Positions 16,996 through 25,445 of a stretch of 64,000 nt of DNA are shown here, piece after piece. The notes beneath the pieces were generated by a model that searched no databases, was not told the DNA's origin, and was given only the letters and a program-made list of their open reading frames with translations. How positions within the stretch are numbered: the first letter of the stretch is position 1; every line of letters starts with the position of its first letter. The translations under genes and the position numbers were made by a program. Origin of the DNA: Pelosinus fermentans DSM 17108 (GTDB lineage: Bacteria > Bacillota > Negativicutes > DSM-13327); the NCBI RefSeq assembly GCF_000271485.2, contig NZ_AKVN02000001.1:1306001-1370000 (forward strand). The letters run 5' to 3'.

Positions 16996-17805
16996 ATGAT
17001 GAAAATCTATCCATTAGAGCGTGGTTTAGAGGAAGATTGTCCCTATGCGGACATTACTACTGAGCTATTAGGAATCCAAGGGCAGGGACGATTAAAATTC
17101 GTCACTAGGGAGGAGGCGGTTGTTACTGGCATATTGCGTCTAAAAGAATTTTTTGAAGCCCAAAAGCTAGTGGTGCTGTTCTGGCAAAAATCCCGGGACT
17201 TGCTAAAATCAGGGGACACGATAATTGAGGTAATTGGTGATTTAAAAGTGCTTTTTAAAATGTGGCGGATCAGCCAAACCTATCTTACAGCTCTTTGTGC
17301 GATTGCGACAGAAACACGGAAAATTGTTGCGGCAGCGAAGGAAATCAATCCAGAAATTGAAATCGTCGTTGCCTGCCGAAAAGCACACCTGGGCATGCGG
17401 CAAGAAGAAATTGAAGCAGTTGAGGATGGGGGAGGATTATATCACCGCAATTCATTGAGCGATACGGTACTCATTACCCAAAATCATTTGAAAGTATTAG
17501 GGAAATTACCAATTGATATAAAATCATTTCATCATAAAATTGAAATTGAACCGCGTAATGAAGAAGAAGCGTATCAATGTGCTAGTTTTGCGGATGTTAT
17601 ATTGCTGGATCATTTTGAACCAGAGAGCCTGCAAATCGTAGTACAAAAACTTAAACGTTTGAATAGTCGGCTAAAAGTCGGCGTCGCTGGTGGGATTCAA
17701 GCCTCCCGGGTTAAAGAATTTGCAAAGTTTGTGGATATCATTGTTTTAAGTTCTGTCTTATATGCTGCTCCATTGGATTTCACATGCAAGATAGAACGTC
17801 TTTAA
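16996..17805 (+). CDS. modD: ModD, NadC-like protein of molybdenum clusters
   Basis: 269 residues of the quinolinate/nicotinate phosphoribosyltransferase fold. It begins LERGLEEDCPYADITTELLG and continues with the central VVACRKAHLGMRQEEIEAVE and GGLYHRNSLSDTVLITQNHL. The barrel end contains ADVILLDHF and VGVAGGIQASRV. ModD proteins differ from true NadC by lacking the full quinolinate site and occur with molybdate transporters; their biochemical role is unsettled. AAGGAGG lies 5 bases before this ATG and 8 before a second ATG at 16999, which may be the true start. The gene probably forms an operon with the second modA. Confidence 0.85.
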   Translation: MMKIYPLERGLEEDCPYADITTELLGIQGQGRLKFVTREEAVVTGILRLKEFFEAQKLVVLFWQKSRDLLKSGDTIIEVIGDLKVLFKMWRISQTYLTALCAIATETRKIVAAAKEINPEIEIVVACRKAHLGMRQEEIEAVEDGGGLYHRNSLSDTVLITQNHLKVLGKLPIDIKSFHHKIEIEPRNEEEAYQCASFADVILLDHFEPESLQIVVQKLKRLNSRLKVGVAGGIQASRVKEFAKFVDIIVLSSVLYAAPLDFTCKIERL

Positions 17806-17869
17806 TACATCCATCTCAAATTTAGACTTTTAACTTGTATTTAAGCGCTCAATGAATAAGGAGGAATAC

Positions 17870-18676
17870 ATGATGTCGATATATAGACTACATGCTATAG
17901 TATGTCTAATTGTATGTTTTATGGTACTTTCTTTTGTTGCAGGGTGCGGGAATGTACAGCCGGCTGCAGTTCCCTCAGTTCAGCCAGCAGAAATAAATGT
18001 ATCGGCGGCTATGGGCCTTAAAGATGCCCTAGGGGAAATTCAAAAGAAATATGAAGCGGATCATTCTGTTAAAATTGTATTTAACTTGGCGTCTTCAGGG
18101 GCATTACAAACTCAAATCGAGCAAGGGGCACCAGCGGATTTATTTATTTCCGCTGCTAGTAAACAAATGGATGAATTGCAAAAAAAGAATCTAATTATTC
18201 CTGCTACGCGCAAGAATTTGGTCGGAAACCAATTGGTATTGATTGTACCTAAGACTTCTCAACTGGAGTTGCATAGCTTTCAAGATTTGACTAACGCAAG
18301 TGTTACTCGTTTTGGCATGGGTGTGCCAGAGACAGTACCAGCGGGTGAATATGCCAAACAGGTACTGGAAAAATTACAAGTATGGGAAACTGTACGAGAA
18401 AAAGCTGTAATGCCTAAAGATATTCATAGTGTATTGACTTATGTGGAGACAGGGAATGTAGAAGCCGGGATTGTCTTTTCTACCGTGGCGGCTGCAAGTG
18501 ATAAAGTAAAAGTTGCTGCCATAGCGCCAGCGAATACCCATGAGCCAATCATATTTCTAGGTGCTGTCGTGAGCAGTGCTAAGCATCCTAAAGAAGCAGA
18601 AGCATTTTTACAATATCTGACGAGTTCGGATGGAATGGCAGTGTTTACTAAATATGGTTTCCAAGAGATGCAGTAA
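17870..18676 (+). CDS. modA2: Molybdate-binding lipoprotein ModA (copy 2, no adjacent permease)
   Basis: 268 residues. A lipoprotein signal ends at FVAGCGN. The core, INVSAAMGLKDALGEIQKKY, FNLASSGALQTQIEQGAP, VPAGEYAKQVLEKLQVWE and VLTYVETGNVEAGIVFST, is a clear paralogue of the ModA at 14718. The SD AAGGAGG (17858-17864) places the start at ATG 17870 or 17873; the ATG at 17852 lies upstream of the SD and is not used. It has no modBC of its own, so it may feed the shared ModBC, or bind tungstate rather than molybdate. It follows modD by 64 bases. Confidence 0.92.
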   Translation: MMSIYRLHAIVCLIVCFMVLSFVAGCGNVQPAAVPSVQPAEINVSAAMGLKDALGEIQKKYEADHSVKIVFNLASSGALQTQIEQGAPADLFISAASKQMDELQKKNLIIPATRKNLVGNQLVLIVPKTSQLELHSFQDLTNASVTRFGMGVPETVPAGEYAKQVLEKLQVWETVREKAVMPKDIHSVLTYVETGNVEAGIVFSTVAAASDKVKVAAIAPANTHEPIIFLGAVVSSAKHPKEAEAFLQYLTSSDGMAVFTKYGFQEMQ

Positions 18677-18698
18677 AGATAATCATATAAATAGCATT

Positions 18699-18728
18699 AA
18701 AATGATCCCCACTTGTAGGGATCATTTT
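18699..18728 (+). terminator. Terminator after modA2
   Basis: AAATGATCCC and GGGATCATTT form a 10-base perfect stem with an 8-base loop, followed by TTC. It lies 22 bases past the modA2 stop. Confidence 0.85.
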
Positions 18729-18802
18729 CTATATTACTCAAAGCTATGCTATGATAGATAAGATAGATACGATAATTCAAAAAAATGAGGTTTTAAAATC
18801 AT

Positions 18803-20257
18803 ATGGACGAACAAAGCGTGGACAGGTTTGCTCTTAGTAAAGAAATAGCACAGGCATTAGAGGAATTAGGGTACGAGATACTTACTAAGGTTCAGGAAGA
18901 AGTCATACCATTGGCTCTTGCCCAGAAAGATATTATAGTGAGATCCCAAACGGGCAGCGGTAAGACAGCTGCTTTTGCTATCCCGATTTGTGAAAAAATA
19001 AGAGTAGAGCAAAAAAATCCCCAAGTGCTGGTTCTTACGCCAACACGAGAATTGGCAGTACAGGTAAAACAGGATATTGCCAATATCGGCAGGTTTAAAA
19101 GAATCAGGTGTGCTGCTGTTGTTGGCAGGCAGTCAATGGAAATACAAAAAAGGGAACTGAAGCAAAGAGTGCATGTGATCGTTGGGACTCCCGGGAGAAC
19201 CTTAGATCATCTGGAAAGAAAAAGTATGAATGTAGAAGAAGTGCAGTACCTGATTATTGATGAAGCAGATAAAATGCTGGATATGGGCTTTATTGAGCAG
19301 ATGGAAGCTGTCATAAAAATGTTGCCCGACGATAGGGTTACCATGTTATTTTCTGCTACTATGCCAGAAAAGATCCAGGAAATATGCAGTCAATATATGA
19401 AGAATCCGATAAAAGTAGAAATTGATTCAGAGAATCCTAGTTTACAGAACATTGAACAATGCTATTATGACGTAGAAGAAAATGAAAAGTTGACTTTGAT
19501 TACGCAAGTGCTGCAGATAGAAAGACCGGGCACCTGTATTCTCTTTTGCAATACAAGAGACAAGGTGGAAATGCTGTTGACAAAGATGAAAGAGAAAGGC
19601 TGCTCTTGCGGCAGCTTGCATGGCGGCATGGAGCAAAGAGATCGTTTGGAATCCATTCAAAGTTTTAAAAGAGGGGAGTTTCAGTTTTTGATTGCGACGG
19701 ATGTGGCGGCAAGAGGTATCCATATTGATGATATATCCCTTGTGGTTAATTATGATATGCCACTAGATAATGAAAGCTACATACATCGAATTGGCAGGAC
19801 AGGAAGGGCTGGAAATGTAGGCACAGCTATTACTTTTGTAACGAGAATGGAATATAGGGATTTGCAGAGAATAGAGGAATATGTTCAGTATAAGATACCC
19901 AAAAAAGAATTGCCAACGATGTCAGAAATAGAAGAAGGACAGCTAAGTTCGAGTATCTATGATGGAATGGAGCCTGCACTAAAAATAGATAAAAGTGAAA
20001 AGTTAAATAGACAGATTACGAGAATTCGGATCAATGCCGGAAAAAAAGGGAAGATGCGCCCGGGAGATATACTGGGAGCTATCACTGCCATTCCAGGAGT
20101 TAATGGCAATGATATTGGCATTATCGATGTTCAAGATACCTGCTCCTACGTTGAAATTCTCGCCGATAAAGGCGACCTTGTAATAGAGGCGCTTCAAAGT
20201 ACAAAAATAAAGGGGAAAATATATACCACAAAGAAAGTGAACTTTTCGAGAATGTAA
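18803..20257 (+). CDS. dbpA: DEAD-box RNA helicase, DbpA/YxiN type
   Basis: 484 residues. All superfamily 2 motifs are visible: Q motif near residue 30, motif I SQTGSGKTAAFA (about 50), Ia PTRELAVQ, II DEAD (IIDEADKMLDMGF, about 150), III FSATMP, and later LIATDVAARGIHID and HRIGRTGRAG. The last 75 residues (RIRINAGKKGKMRPGDILGA, ITAIPGVNGNDIGIIDVQD) match the DbpA-type RNA-binding domain that recognises 23S rRNA hairpin 92. Its role would be late 50S subunit assembly. The terminator upstream and the large hairpin downstream mark it as a single-gene unit. Confidence 0.92.
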   Translation: MDEQSVDRFALSKEIAQALEELGYEILTKVQEEVIPLALAQKDIIVRSQTGSGKTAAFAIPICEKIRVEQKNPQVLVLTPTRELAVQVKQDIANIGRFKRIRCAAVVGRQSMEIQKRELKQRVHVIVGTPGRTLDHLERKSMNVEEVQYLIIDEADKMLDMGFIEQMEAVIKMLPDDRVTMLFSATMPEKIQEICSQYMKNPIKVEIDSENPSLQNIEQCYYDVEENEKLTLITQVLQIERPGTCILFCNTRDKVEMLLTKMKEKGCSCGSLHGGMEQRDRLESIQSFKRGEFQFLIATDVAARGIHIDDISLVVNYDMPLDNESYIHRIGRTGRAGNVGTAITFVTRMEYRDLQRIEEYVQYKIPKKELPTMSEIEEGQLSSSIYDGMEPALKIDKSEKLNRQITRIRINAGKKGKMRPGDILGAITAIPGVNGNDIGIIDVQDTCSYVEILADKGDLVIEALQSTKIKGKIYTTKKVNFSRM

Positions 20258-20272
20258 TAGGGCGCTTAAATC

Positions 20273-20342
20273 TGTCATTTGCGAACAAAGTGAAGCAATC
20301 TTTGGCAAGCAGGAGATTGCTTTGCTATGCTCGCAATTGACA
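20273..20342 (+). terminator. Long hairpin downstream of dbpA
   Basis: TGTCA..TGCGA and TCGCA..TGACA form outer arms and AAGCAATCT/AGATTGCTT an inner stem. Total span is 70 bases, ending in an A-rich tail instead of T. It probably ends or protects the helicase transcript. Confidence 0.5.
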
Positions 20343-20372
20343 AAAAAACGTGAAAAATGCATTGTAAATAGA

Positions 20373-20402
20373 TCCTTTGTGTACTTTGCGCCTTTGTGGT
20401 TC
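20373..20402 (+). repeat. Solo half of the dispersed palindromic repeat
   Basis: CCTTTGTGTACTTTGCGCCT followed by TTGTGGTTC resembles the right arm of the repeat at 9355-9432 (tgtgttctctgcgcctctgcgg), with CTCT changed to CTTT. No left arm is nearby. Confidence 0.55.
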
Positions 20403-20472
20403 GATTGGTTTTATATGTTTTAAAAGGACGTGTCAACATTTTCGGGGGAGATAAAAGGAGAAAGAAGACATT

Positions 20473-21618
20473 ATGAGTGATAACGTATTAACTGAGAGAG
20501 AGTTCGCTCAAATCATTGCAGAGAATGGCGGGCGTGTATTTAGAGTCGGTGGTTGCGTCCGGGACAGCTTTATGGGCGTCACACCGAAAGATATTGATTT
20601 CAGTGTCGTTGGTATGGTTAAGAAAAATTTTAAAATGCTATTTCCCAAGGCGGAAGAATGTGGTAAGTCGTTTCCGGTTTTTCGCCTGGCGATAGACGGT
20701 ATAAAGCGTGAAGTCGCCTTTGCTAGAACCGAGTGGAAAGTCGGCAGTGGTTATAAAGGGTTTAGAGTATCAGCCAAGCCAAAGATCACCATTGAGGAAG
20801 ATCTTTTTAGACGAGATACTACTGTTAATTCCATGGCGCAAGATAGCTTAACAGGAGAAATTATTGATCCTTTCCAAGGGCGAGAAGATATAAGGGCTAA
20901 GGTATTACGAGCGACTAGTCAGCATTTCTCCGATGACCCAATGCGAGCTCTGCGTCTTGCTGGTCAATCCGCTCGGTTTGATTTTTCAATAGATCCAGCT
21001 ACATTGCTTCTTGCCAGGGATGTCAAGGAAGAGCTGATTCACGAGCCTGTGGAACGGATGCTTGTGGAATTGGGCAAGGTTTTAGCAGAAGCATCCGAAC
21101 CAGGGCGATTTTTTAAAGTTCTGGCAGAGACGCAGTTATTGGCGGTTACCTTTCAAGAAATCGCAGAGTTGCCTATAGACGATTTTGAAAAGGCAATGGC
21201 TGGGCTTAATTTAGTGGCAAAAGCTACAGCAAGCTCTAAATTACGATTTGCGTCCCTGGGTTTAGTGATGGATCAAATGCGTTTAGCACAATGGAATCAG
21301 AGAATGACTTTGCCTGGCGATTGGCTGGATGCGGCCCTTAAAGTGAATCAAATCACAGACTTTTTAGAAGAACCCACTCCTGAGAAAATCGTAGATACGA
21401 TTGGAAAGTTAAGGCGTGGTTCTCTCCAAATTGAAGAATTAGATCTTATTATTACAGCGGCCAAGATAAAAGTCTTAACATTGGGGCCGCTAAAAGCTGC
21501 AATGGTCTTGCCTCAAGGGGAGAGTGTCCCTAAAACCTTACAGGGGAAAGAAATTGGTGAATGGCTGCGAAAAAAACATATTGAGGCTATCACCAAACAA
21601 TTGAACAGCAGTTCATAA
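20473..21618 (+). CDS. cca: CCA-adding/poly(A) polymerase-family nucleotidyltransferase
   Basis: 381 residues. The class II nucleotidyltransferase core is intact: RVFRVGGCVRDSFMGVTPKD with IDFSV (GG and DxD near residues 27 and 40-42). The RRDxxxN motif reads DLFRRDTTVNSMAQD, and the RNA-binding continuation is DDPMRALRLAGQSARFDF. It adds or repairs tRNA 3-prime CCA, or adds A tails; family members split between both and sequence alone does not settle it. Note that the four tRNA genes in this window already encode CCA. AAAGGAG precedes the ATG. Confidence 0.85.
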   Translation: MSDNVLTEREFAQIIAENGGRVFRVGGCVRDSFMGVTPKDIDFSVVGMVKKNFKMLFPKAEECGKSFPVFRLAIDGIKREVAFARTEWKVGSGYKGFRVSAKPKITIEEDLFRRDTTVNSMAQDSLTGEIIDPFQGREDIRAKVLRATSQHFSDDPMRALRLAGQSARFDFSIDPATLLLARDVKEELIHEPVERMLVELGKVLAEASEPGRFFKVLAETQLLAVTFQEIAELPIDDFEKAMAGLNLVAKATASSKLRFASLGLVMDQMRLAQWNQRMTLPGDWLDAALKVNQITDFLEEPTPEKIVDTIGKLRRGSLQIEELDLIITAAKIKVLTLGPLKAAMVLPQGESVPKTLQGKEIGEWLRKKHIEAITKQLNSSS

Positions 21619-21675
21619 TAAATCTACATTCATAAAAAACGTAGATAAATGGCTGCGTTATACCGAAACTCAATG

Positions 21676-21734
21676 AAATAGACAACATCAAGGTAACACA
21701 ATTTGCTTATGTTACCTTGATGTTGTCTATTTTT
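21676..21734 (+). terminator. Strong terminator after cca
   Basis: A 22- to 23-base nearly perfect stem beginning AAATAGACAACATCAAGGTA and followed by TTTTT. The top of the hairpin, starting GTAACACAATTTGC, recurs as an exact reverse complement at 21920-21942. Confidence 0.88.
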
Positions 21735-21919
21735 AATACATTACGTCATTTTTTGGCGTTTTCCTTCTTCTGCCACGTAATATTTTGAAAAAATGGATTG
21801 ATTTCCCGGGAATATTACATAATGTACCAACTTGAATTTAAAAAAACAAGTAGTTTCTCAAATTGTGTAATGTTTTTAAGATTATCTAAACGTATTTGGC
21901 TTTAATACTCTTATTTGAT

Positions 21920-21942
21920 GTAACATAAGCAAATTGTGTTAC
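21920..21942 (+). repeat. Inverted copy of the terminator apex, upstream of a chemoreceptor gene
   Basis: The 23 bases starting GTAACATAAGCAAATT are the exact reverse complement of the apex of the hairpin at 21676-21734. Each copy is itself a dyad (GTAACA..TGTTAC). It lies about 95 bases before the chemoreceptor start at 22036. Confidence 0.75.
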
Positions 21943-22035
21943 ATTAATATAAAAGCATTGGCAAAGCAGAGAATCTTTGACAAGCTAAAAGTCATTTTTA
22001 ACAAATTTATTAAAGGGATAAGGTGGGAGAATTTT

Positions 22036-23724
22036 ATGCGGATATCAATTAGCAAGCAAATACTATTTGTATGTATCATGATCGTTATAGCTTTTACAGG
22101 GCTTAACGTGTATACATATTATGAAATTAACAATGTGAAAGATGGCTATGATAATGTGCTAAAGCGAAGCGTTCCTTTAGTAGTTGAGGTTAAGGATCTT
22201 AATATTGAATTAAATGTTCAATCATCCCAAGTTCGAGGATATATTTTAACGATGAATCCTACATATATTCAAGGGTATGAAACCTCTAGAAAAAATATGG
22301 AGGCAACTTTGGTTAGCCTGGAAAAGAAGTTAATTACACCTGAAGGCAAAGAACAGGTAGCTGCTCTTAGGGCAGCACTAGCTGAATATCATAAGGTTTC
22401 TGATCAAGGAATTAATGCTCGTAAGACATTAGGTCAAGAGGAAGCCTTAAAAGCAGTAGCTGCTTCAGGAGCAAAAATCCAAGCCGCTGAAAAAAACATG
22501 ATTGATACCGTAAAGTTTTTAACCGAACGAATGGATCTTAGAATACAACAAAATATTGATGCAACAGAAAACATGCAGATGCTGCTTGGAATTTTAGATG
22601 TAATTATCTTAATCTTGGCTTGCATTTTGGCGATCTTTTTGGCACGGCGTATTTCCAAACCTCTTGGGAAAGTAGCTGCATCAGCCCAAAGTATCGCCAG
22701 CGGTGATTTGCGAGTGGTTAATATTCAATATACTGCCAAAGATGAGATTGGCGATATGGTTCAAGCATTTACGGCTATGACTGATAATCTGCGCAATGTG
22801 GTAGGACAGGTGTCGAAATCTGCTGAGCAAGTAGCAGCAGCCAGTGAAGAATTAACAGCCAGTTCTGAGCAGTCCGCTCAAGCGGCAGGTCAAGTTGCTG
22901 AAACGGTTACGAATGTAGCCAGCGGTGCATCCAGCCAACTGGTGACAGTAGACCAAACGGTTTCAGTCGTAGGGGATATGGCATCAGCCATTACTCATAT
23001 TGCCAACAATGCCAATCAGATATCTGCAAAATCAGAGGAAACGGCTCAGGTGGCAAGTGATGGTGGAGAGGCAGTGAACCTGGCAACGAAACAAATGCAG
23101 ATCATTGAAGAGTCCGTTGCCCAATCCGCACAAGTCGTACAGCAATTAGGGATAAGTTCGCAGCAGATTGGTGAAATTGTCGATGTCATCAGCGGCATTG
23201 CCGGGCAGACCAACTTATTGGCGCTTAATGCTGCTATAGAGGCAGCCAGAGCTGGCGAGCAAGGACGAGGTTTTGCAGTGGTAGCTGATGAAGTACGAAA
23301 GCTAGCTGAGCAGTCCCAAGAAGCAGCGCAAAGAATCGCTGTCATTATCCGTGACATCCAAGCAGAGACTGGTAAAGCAGTAGCAGCCATGAATCAGGGA
23401 ACGATTGAAGCCTCCAAAGGCACAGAGATTATTACGAGTGCTGGTGAACGATTTCATGCTATTACTACAATGATTGAACAGTTAAATGGTCAGATCCAGG
23501 ATATTGGTACAGCTGCTGAGAAACTTTCCATTTCCAGCGGTGATGTTGTTTCTTCTGTAGATAGTGTGAAAAGCATAGCAGGTAATACAGCAGGAGATAC
23601 CCAGACTATTTCGGCGGCAACAGAAGAACAATCTGCTTCTATGGAGGAAATTGCATCTTCCAGCCAAGCCTTAGCTAGTATGGCAAACGAATTGCAAGTT
23701 GTTGTTTCTCAATTTCGCCTATAA
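22036..23724 (+). CDS. mcp: Methyl-accepting chemotaxis protein
   Basis: 562 residues. The ATG at 22036 follows AAGGTGGGAG and gives [20 protein letters not shown], the first membrane segment; longer in-frame starts lack a ribosome site. A four-helix-bundle sensor with heptad pattern spans about 35-190 (MCP_4HB type). A second membrane segment follows, [20 protein letters not shown] (about 180-200), then HAMP ([20 protein letters not shown]). The signalling hairpin tip is [20 protein letters not shown] (about 395-415). C-terminal [17 protein letters not shown] is a likely methylation region. It is transcribed alone, with terminators on both sides; ligand unknown. Confidence 0.93.
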   Translation: MRISISKQILFVCIMIVIAFTGLNVYTYYEINNVKDGYDNVLKRSVPLVVEVKDLNIELNVQSSQVRGYILTMNPTYIQGYETSRKNMEATLVSLEKKLITPEGKEQVAALRAALAEYHKVSDQGINARKTLGQEEALKAVAASGAKIQAAEKNMIDTVKFLTERMDLRIQQNIDATENMQMLLGILDVIILILACILAIFLARRISKPLGKVAASAQSIASGDLRVVNIQYTAKDEIGDMVQAFTAMTDNLRNVVGQVSKSAEQVAAASEELTASSEQSAQAAGQVAETVTNVASGASSQLVTVDQTVSVVGDMASAITHIANNANQISAKSEETAQVASDGGEAVNLATKQMQIIEESVAQSAQVVQQLGISSQQIGEIVDVISGIAGQTNLLALNAAIEAARAGEQGRGFAVVADEVRKLAEQSQEAAQRIAVIIRDIQAETGKAVAAMNQGTIEASKGTEIITSAGERFHAITTMIEQLNGQIQDIGTAAEKLSISSGDVVSSVDSVKSIAGNTAGDTQTISAATEEQSASMEEIASSSQALASMANELQVVVSQFRL

Positions 23725-23767
23725 GTAAAAATTGGAGAATGACTTCTTAAATAAGGTTTTATCCTAG

Positions 23768-23806
23768 CTAGGTACCTTTCTCGTGAGGAATAGGTGCCTA
23801 GTTTTT
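23768..23806 (+). terminator. Terminator after the first chemoreceptor
   Basis: CTAGGTACCT pairs with AGGTGCCTAG (one G-T pair) around a 14-base loop and is followed by TTTTT. Confidence 0.82.
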
Positions 23807-24083
23807 CTTATAGTCTAAAAGTATAATTTGCTTCAAGGGACAACGTTAAACACAGAGACTGTGTTTCAAAATGGCTATGTTTTAAAGGGGGCGTCAGTCT
23901 TTTTCTTATTGCTTAGTCCGGTTTGCAGGAAAATATGTAGGTAGTAGTCGAATTTCTTAGATTAGGATTGTAAGAGTGTGATTCTAATTAATAGTGGAAG
24001 CATAAATTGCCTCTCAGGATAACATTATGCTTCTATTCATGTACGGCTATCACATTATATTTTTTATAACAAGGAGATCTTAA
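23807..24083. other. Intergenic region before the YibE/F gene
   Basis: There is no gene here. The left part (about 23845-23900, gtgtttcaaaatggctatgt...) resembles 44045-44085 and looks like a decayed dispersed repeat. The right part holds a perfect 9-base inverted repeat GAAGCATAA (23997-24005)/TTATGCTTC (24025-24033), 50 bases before the start codon. This could be an operator or leader hairpin. Confidence 0.45.
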
Positions 24084-25205
24084 ATGAAATTAAGACGCAT
24101 TTTTCCCAGCTATATTTTAGTCGCTTTCATAGCCTGTTTACTTTTTGGTACCCTGCCCGTTCTAGGGGCAGGAAGTAATGCGGAATCCATTGAGTATGTA
24201 AATGGTGTAGTATTGACTATACAATCTTTGGATGTCACACCCAATAAAAAAGTAGGTATCAGCAGTAAAAGTTTAGTTACAGTCCTGCTCACGTCAGGAG
24301 CGGAGTCAGGTAAACAAGTACAAAGCATTAATTATATTACGAATCAGCCTTTATTTGACATCATTCCCAGCCCTGGCGATAAAATTATTCTTGCTGTAAG
24401 TGAAGTGCAGAATGAAAAACAGTATCATATTGCTGATTATAATCGTCTTTTTCCTACGTATGTCCTGGTTGGCCTCTTTGTTTTATCTTTATTAATTCTA
24501 GGGAAGACTATAGGTATCAAAACAATTTTTGTTATTTGTTTTTCGGTGGTCGTTATTCTTAAAGGTATGGTTCCTTTAATCCTAAATTATCATTGGAATT
24601 TTATCATTGCTACGATGCTTGTTTGTGCAGTGATTACAGCCATTACTCAAATTACCATTAGCGGCTGGAATGCAAAGACCTGGGGTGCTATTTTAGGAAC
24701 CGTTGGCGGCGTACTTATCGCTGGTGTATTGGCTGCTATTTCGATTTCCTGGATGCATCTGACTGGGCTGGATAGTGAAGAAGCAATGATGCTAAAGGTG
24801 ACGACTCTCACCTTTATGAACTTTCAAGAGGTACTATTTGCAGGCATTATTCTAGGATCATTAGGTGCTGTTATGGATGTTACCATATCCATTGCGTCGA
24901 CTCAATACGAGATCAAGCAGTCTTGTCCTCATTATGGTTTTGCTGAAATATTCAACTCTGGTATCAATGTTGGGCGTGATGTTATGGGAACGATGGCAAA
25001 TACCTTGATTTTGGCTTATACTGGCAGCTCCTTGCCTCTGATATTTTTGATTGCATCACAAGATAGTGTATCATTCATGCGAATTATGAATTTGAACATT
25101 GTCGCAACAGAGATCACAAGAGCCCTCACGGGAAGCATAGGGCTTATTTGCTCCATACCCCTAACAGCGATTATTACAGCATTTCTTTTGAGTCGAAAGT
25201 CGTGA
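24084..25205 (+). CDS. YibE/F-family membrane protein
   Basis: 373 residues. An N-terminal signal or anchor segment (FPSYILVAFIACLLFGTLPV) is followed by an extracytoplasmic domain (about 30-120), then seven or eight membrane helices. The conserved YibE/F stretch is here: GAVMDVTISIASTQYEIK, then GFAEIFNSGINVGRDVMGTM and ANTLILAYTGSSLPLI. Function of the family is not established; some members have been linked to transport. An AAGGAG ribosome site precedes the ATG. It seems to be a single-gene unit. Confidence 0.88.
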   Translation: MKLRRIFPSYILVAFIACLLFGTLPVLGAGSNAESIEYVNGVVLTIQSLDVTPNKKVGISSKSLVTVLLTSGAESGKQVQSINYITNQPLFDIIPSPGDKIILAVSEVQNEKQYHIADYNRLFPTYVLVGLFVLSLLILGKTIGIKTIFVICFSVVVILKGMVPLILNYHWNFIIATMLVCAVITAITQITISGWNAKTWGAILGTVGGVLIAGVLAAISISWMHLTGLDSEEAMMLKVTTLTFMNFQEVLFAGIILGSLGAVMDVTISIASTQYEIKQSCPHYGFAEIFNSGINVGRDVMGTMANTLILAYTGSSLPLIFLIASQDSVSFMRIMNLNIVATEITRALTGSIGLICSIPLTAIITAFLLSRKS

Positions 25206-25239
25206 TATATACCCTTAATGCTAACAATCATGGGAGATG

Positions 25240-25268
25240 TTGACAGTTTATGTAATATAATGTAATAT
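25240..25268 (+). promoter_or_regulatory. Sigma-70-type promoter of the riboswitch transcript
   Basis: TTGACA (25240-25245), a 17-base spacer and TAATAT (25263-25268). The predicted start is a few bases before the c-di-GMP aptamer. Confidence 0.7.
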
Positions 25269-25280
25269 TGAGTAGAAAAA

Positions 25281-25366
25281 TATATTGTGGCAAACTTATC
25301 AAAAGATAAGGACGCAAAGCCGTGGGTCTAAGGGAAGATATCCTATGATTGCCAGGTTGCCGATTC
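25281..25366 (+). ncRNA. Cyclic-di-GMP-I riboswitch (GEMM)
   Basis: The conserved GEMM elements appear in order: GGCAAAC (25289-25295), a GNRA-type loop with AAAAG, GGACGCAAAGCC (25310-25321), GGTCTAAGGG, then ATGATTGCCAGGTTGCCG. The tetraloop/receptor arrangement and the central GGACGCAAAGCC box are diagnostic. It lies between a promoter and an intrinsic terminator, ahead of a chemoreceptor gene, a common GEMM target. The terminator indicates control by premature termination; whether ligand turns expression on or off is not decided by inspection. Confidence 0.93.
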
Positions 25367-25383
25367 AATGTAGAATTGTAATT

Positions 25384-25418
25384 AGCACCAGTGCGTCTTG
25401 GCCTGGTGTTATATTTTT
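25384..25418 (+). terminator. Expression-platform terminator of the c-di-GMP riboswitch
   Basis: GCACCAG and CTGGTGT close a hairpin whose tail is TATATTTTT. It ends about 28 bases before the chemoreceptor start codon. Confidence 0.75.
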
Positions 25419-25445
25419 ACATTTGTATTATTTTAGGAGGTTGGC

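Noticed and set aside
17852-17869. Earlier ATG for modA2 at 17852
   Set aside because: It precedes the AAGGAGG site, which correctly serves ATG 17870 or 17873 and the lipoprotein signal.
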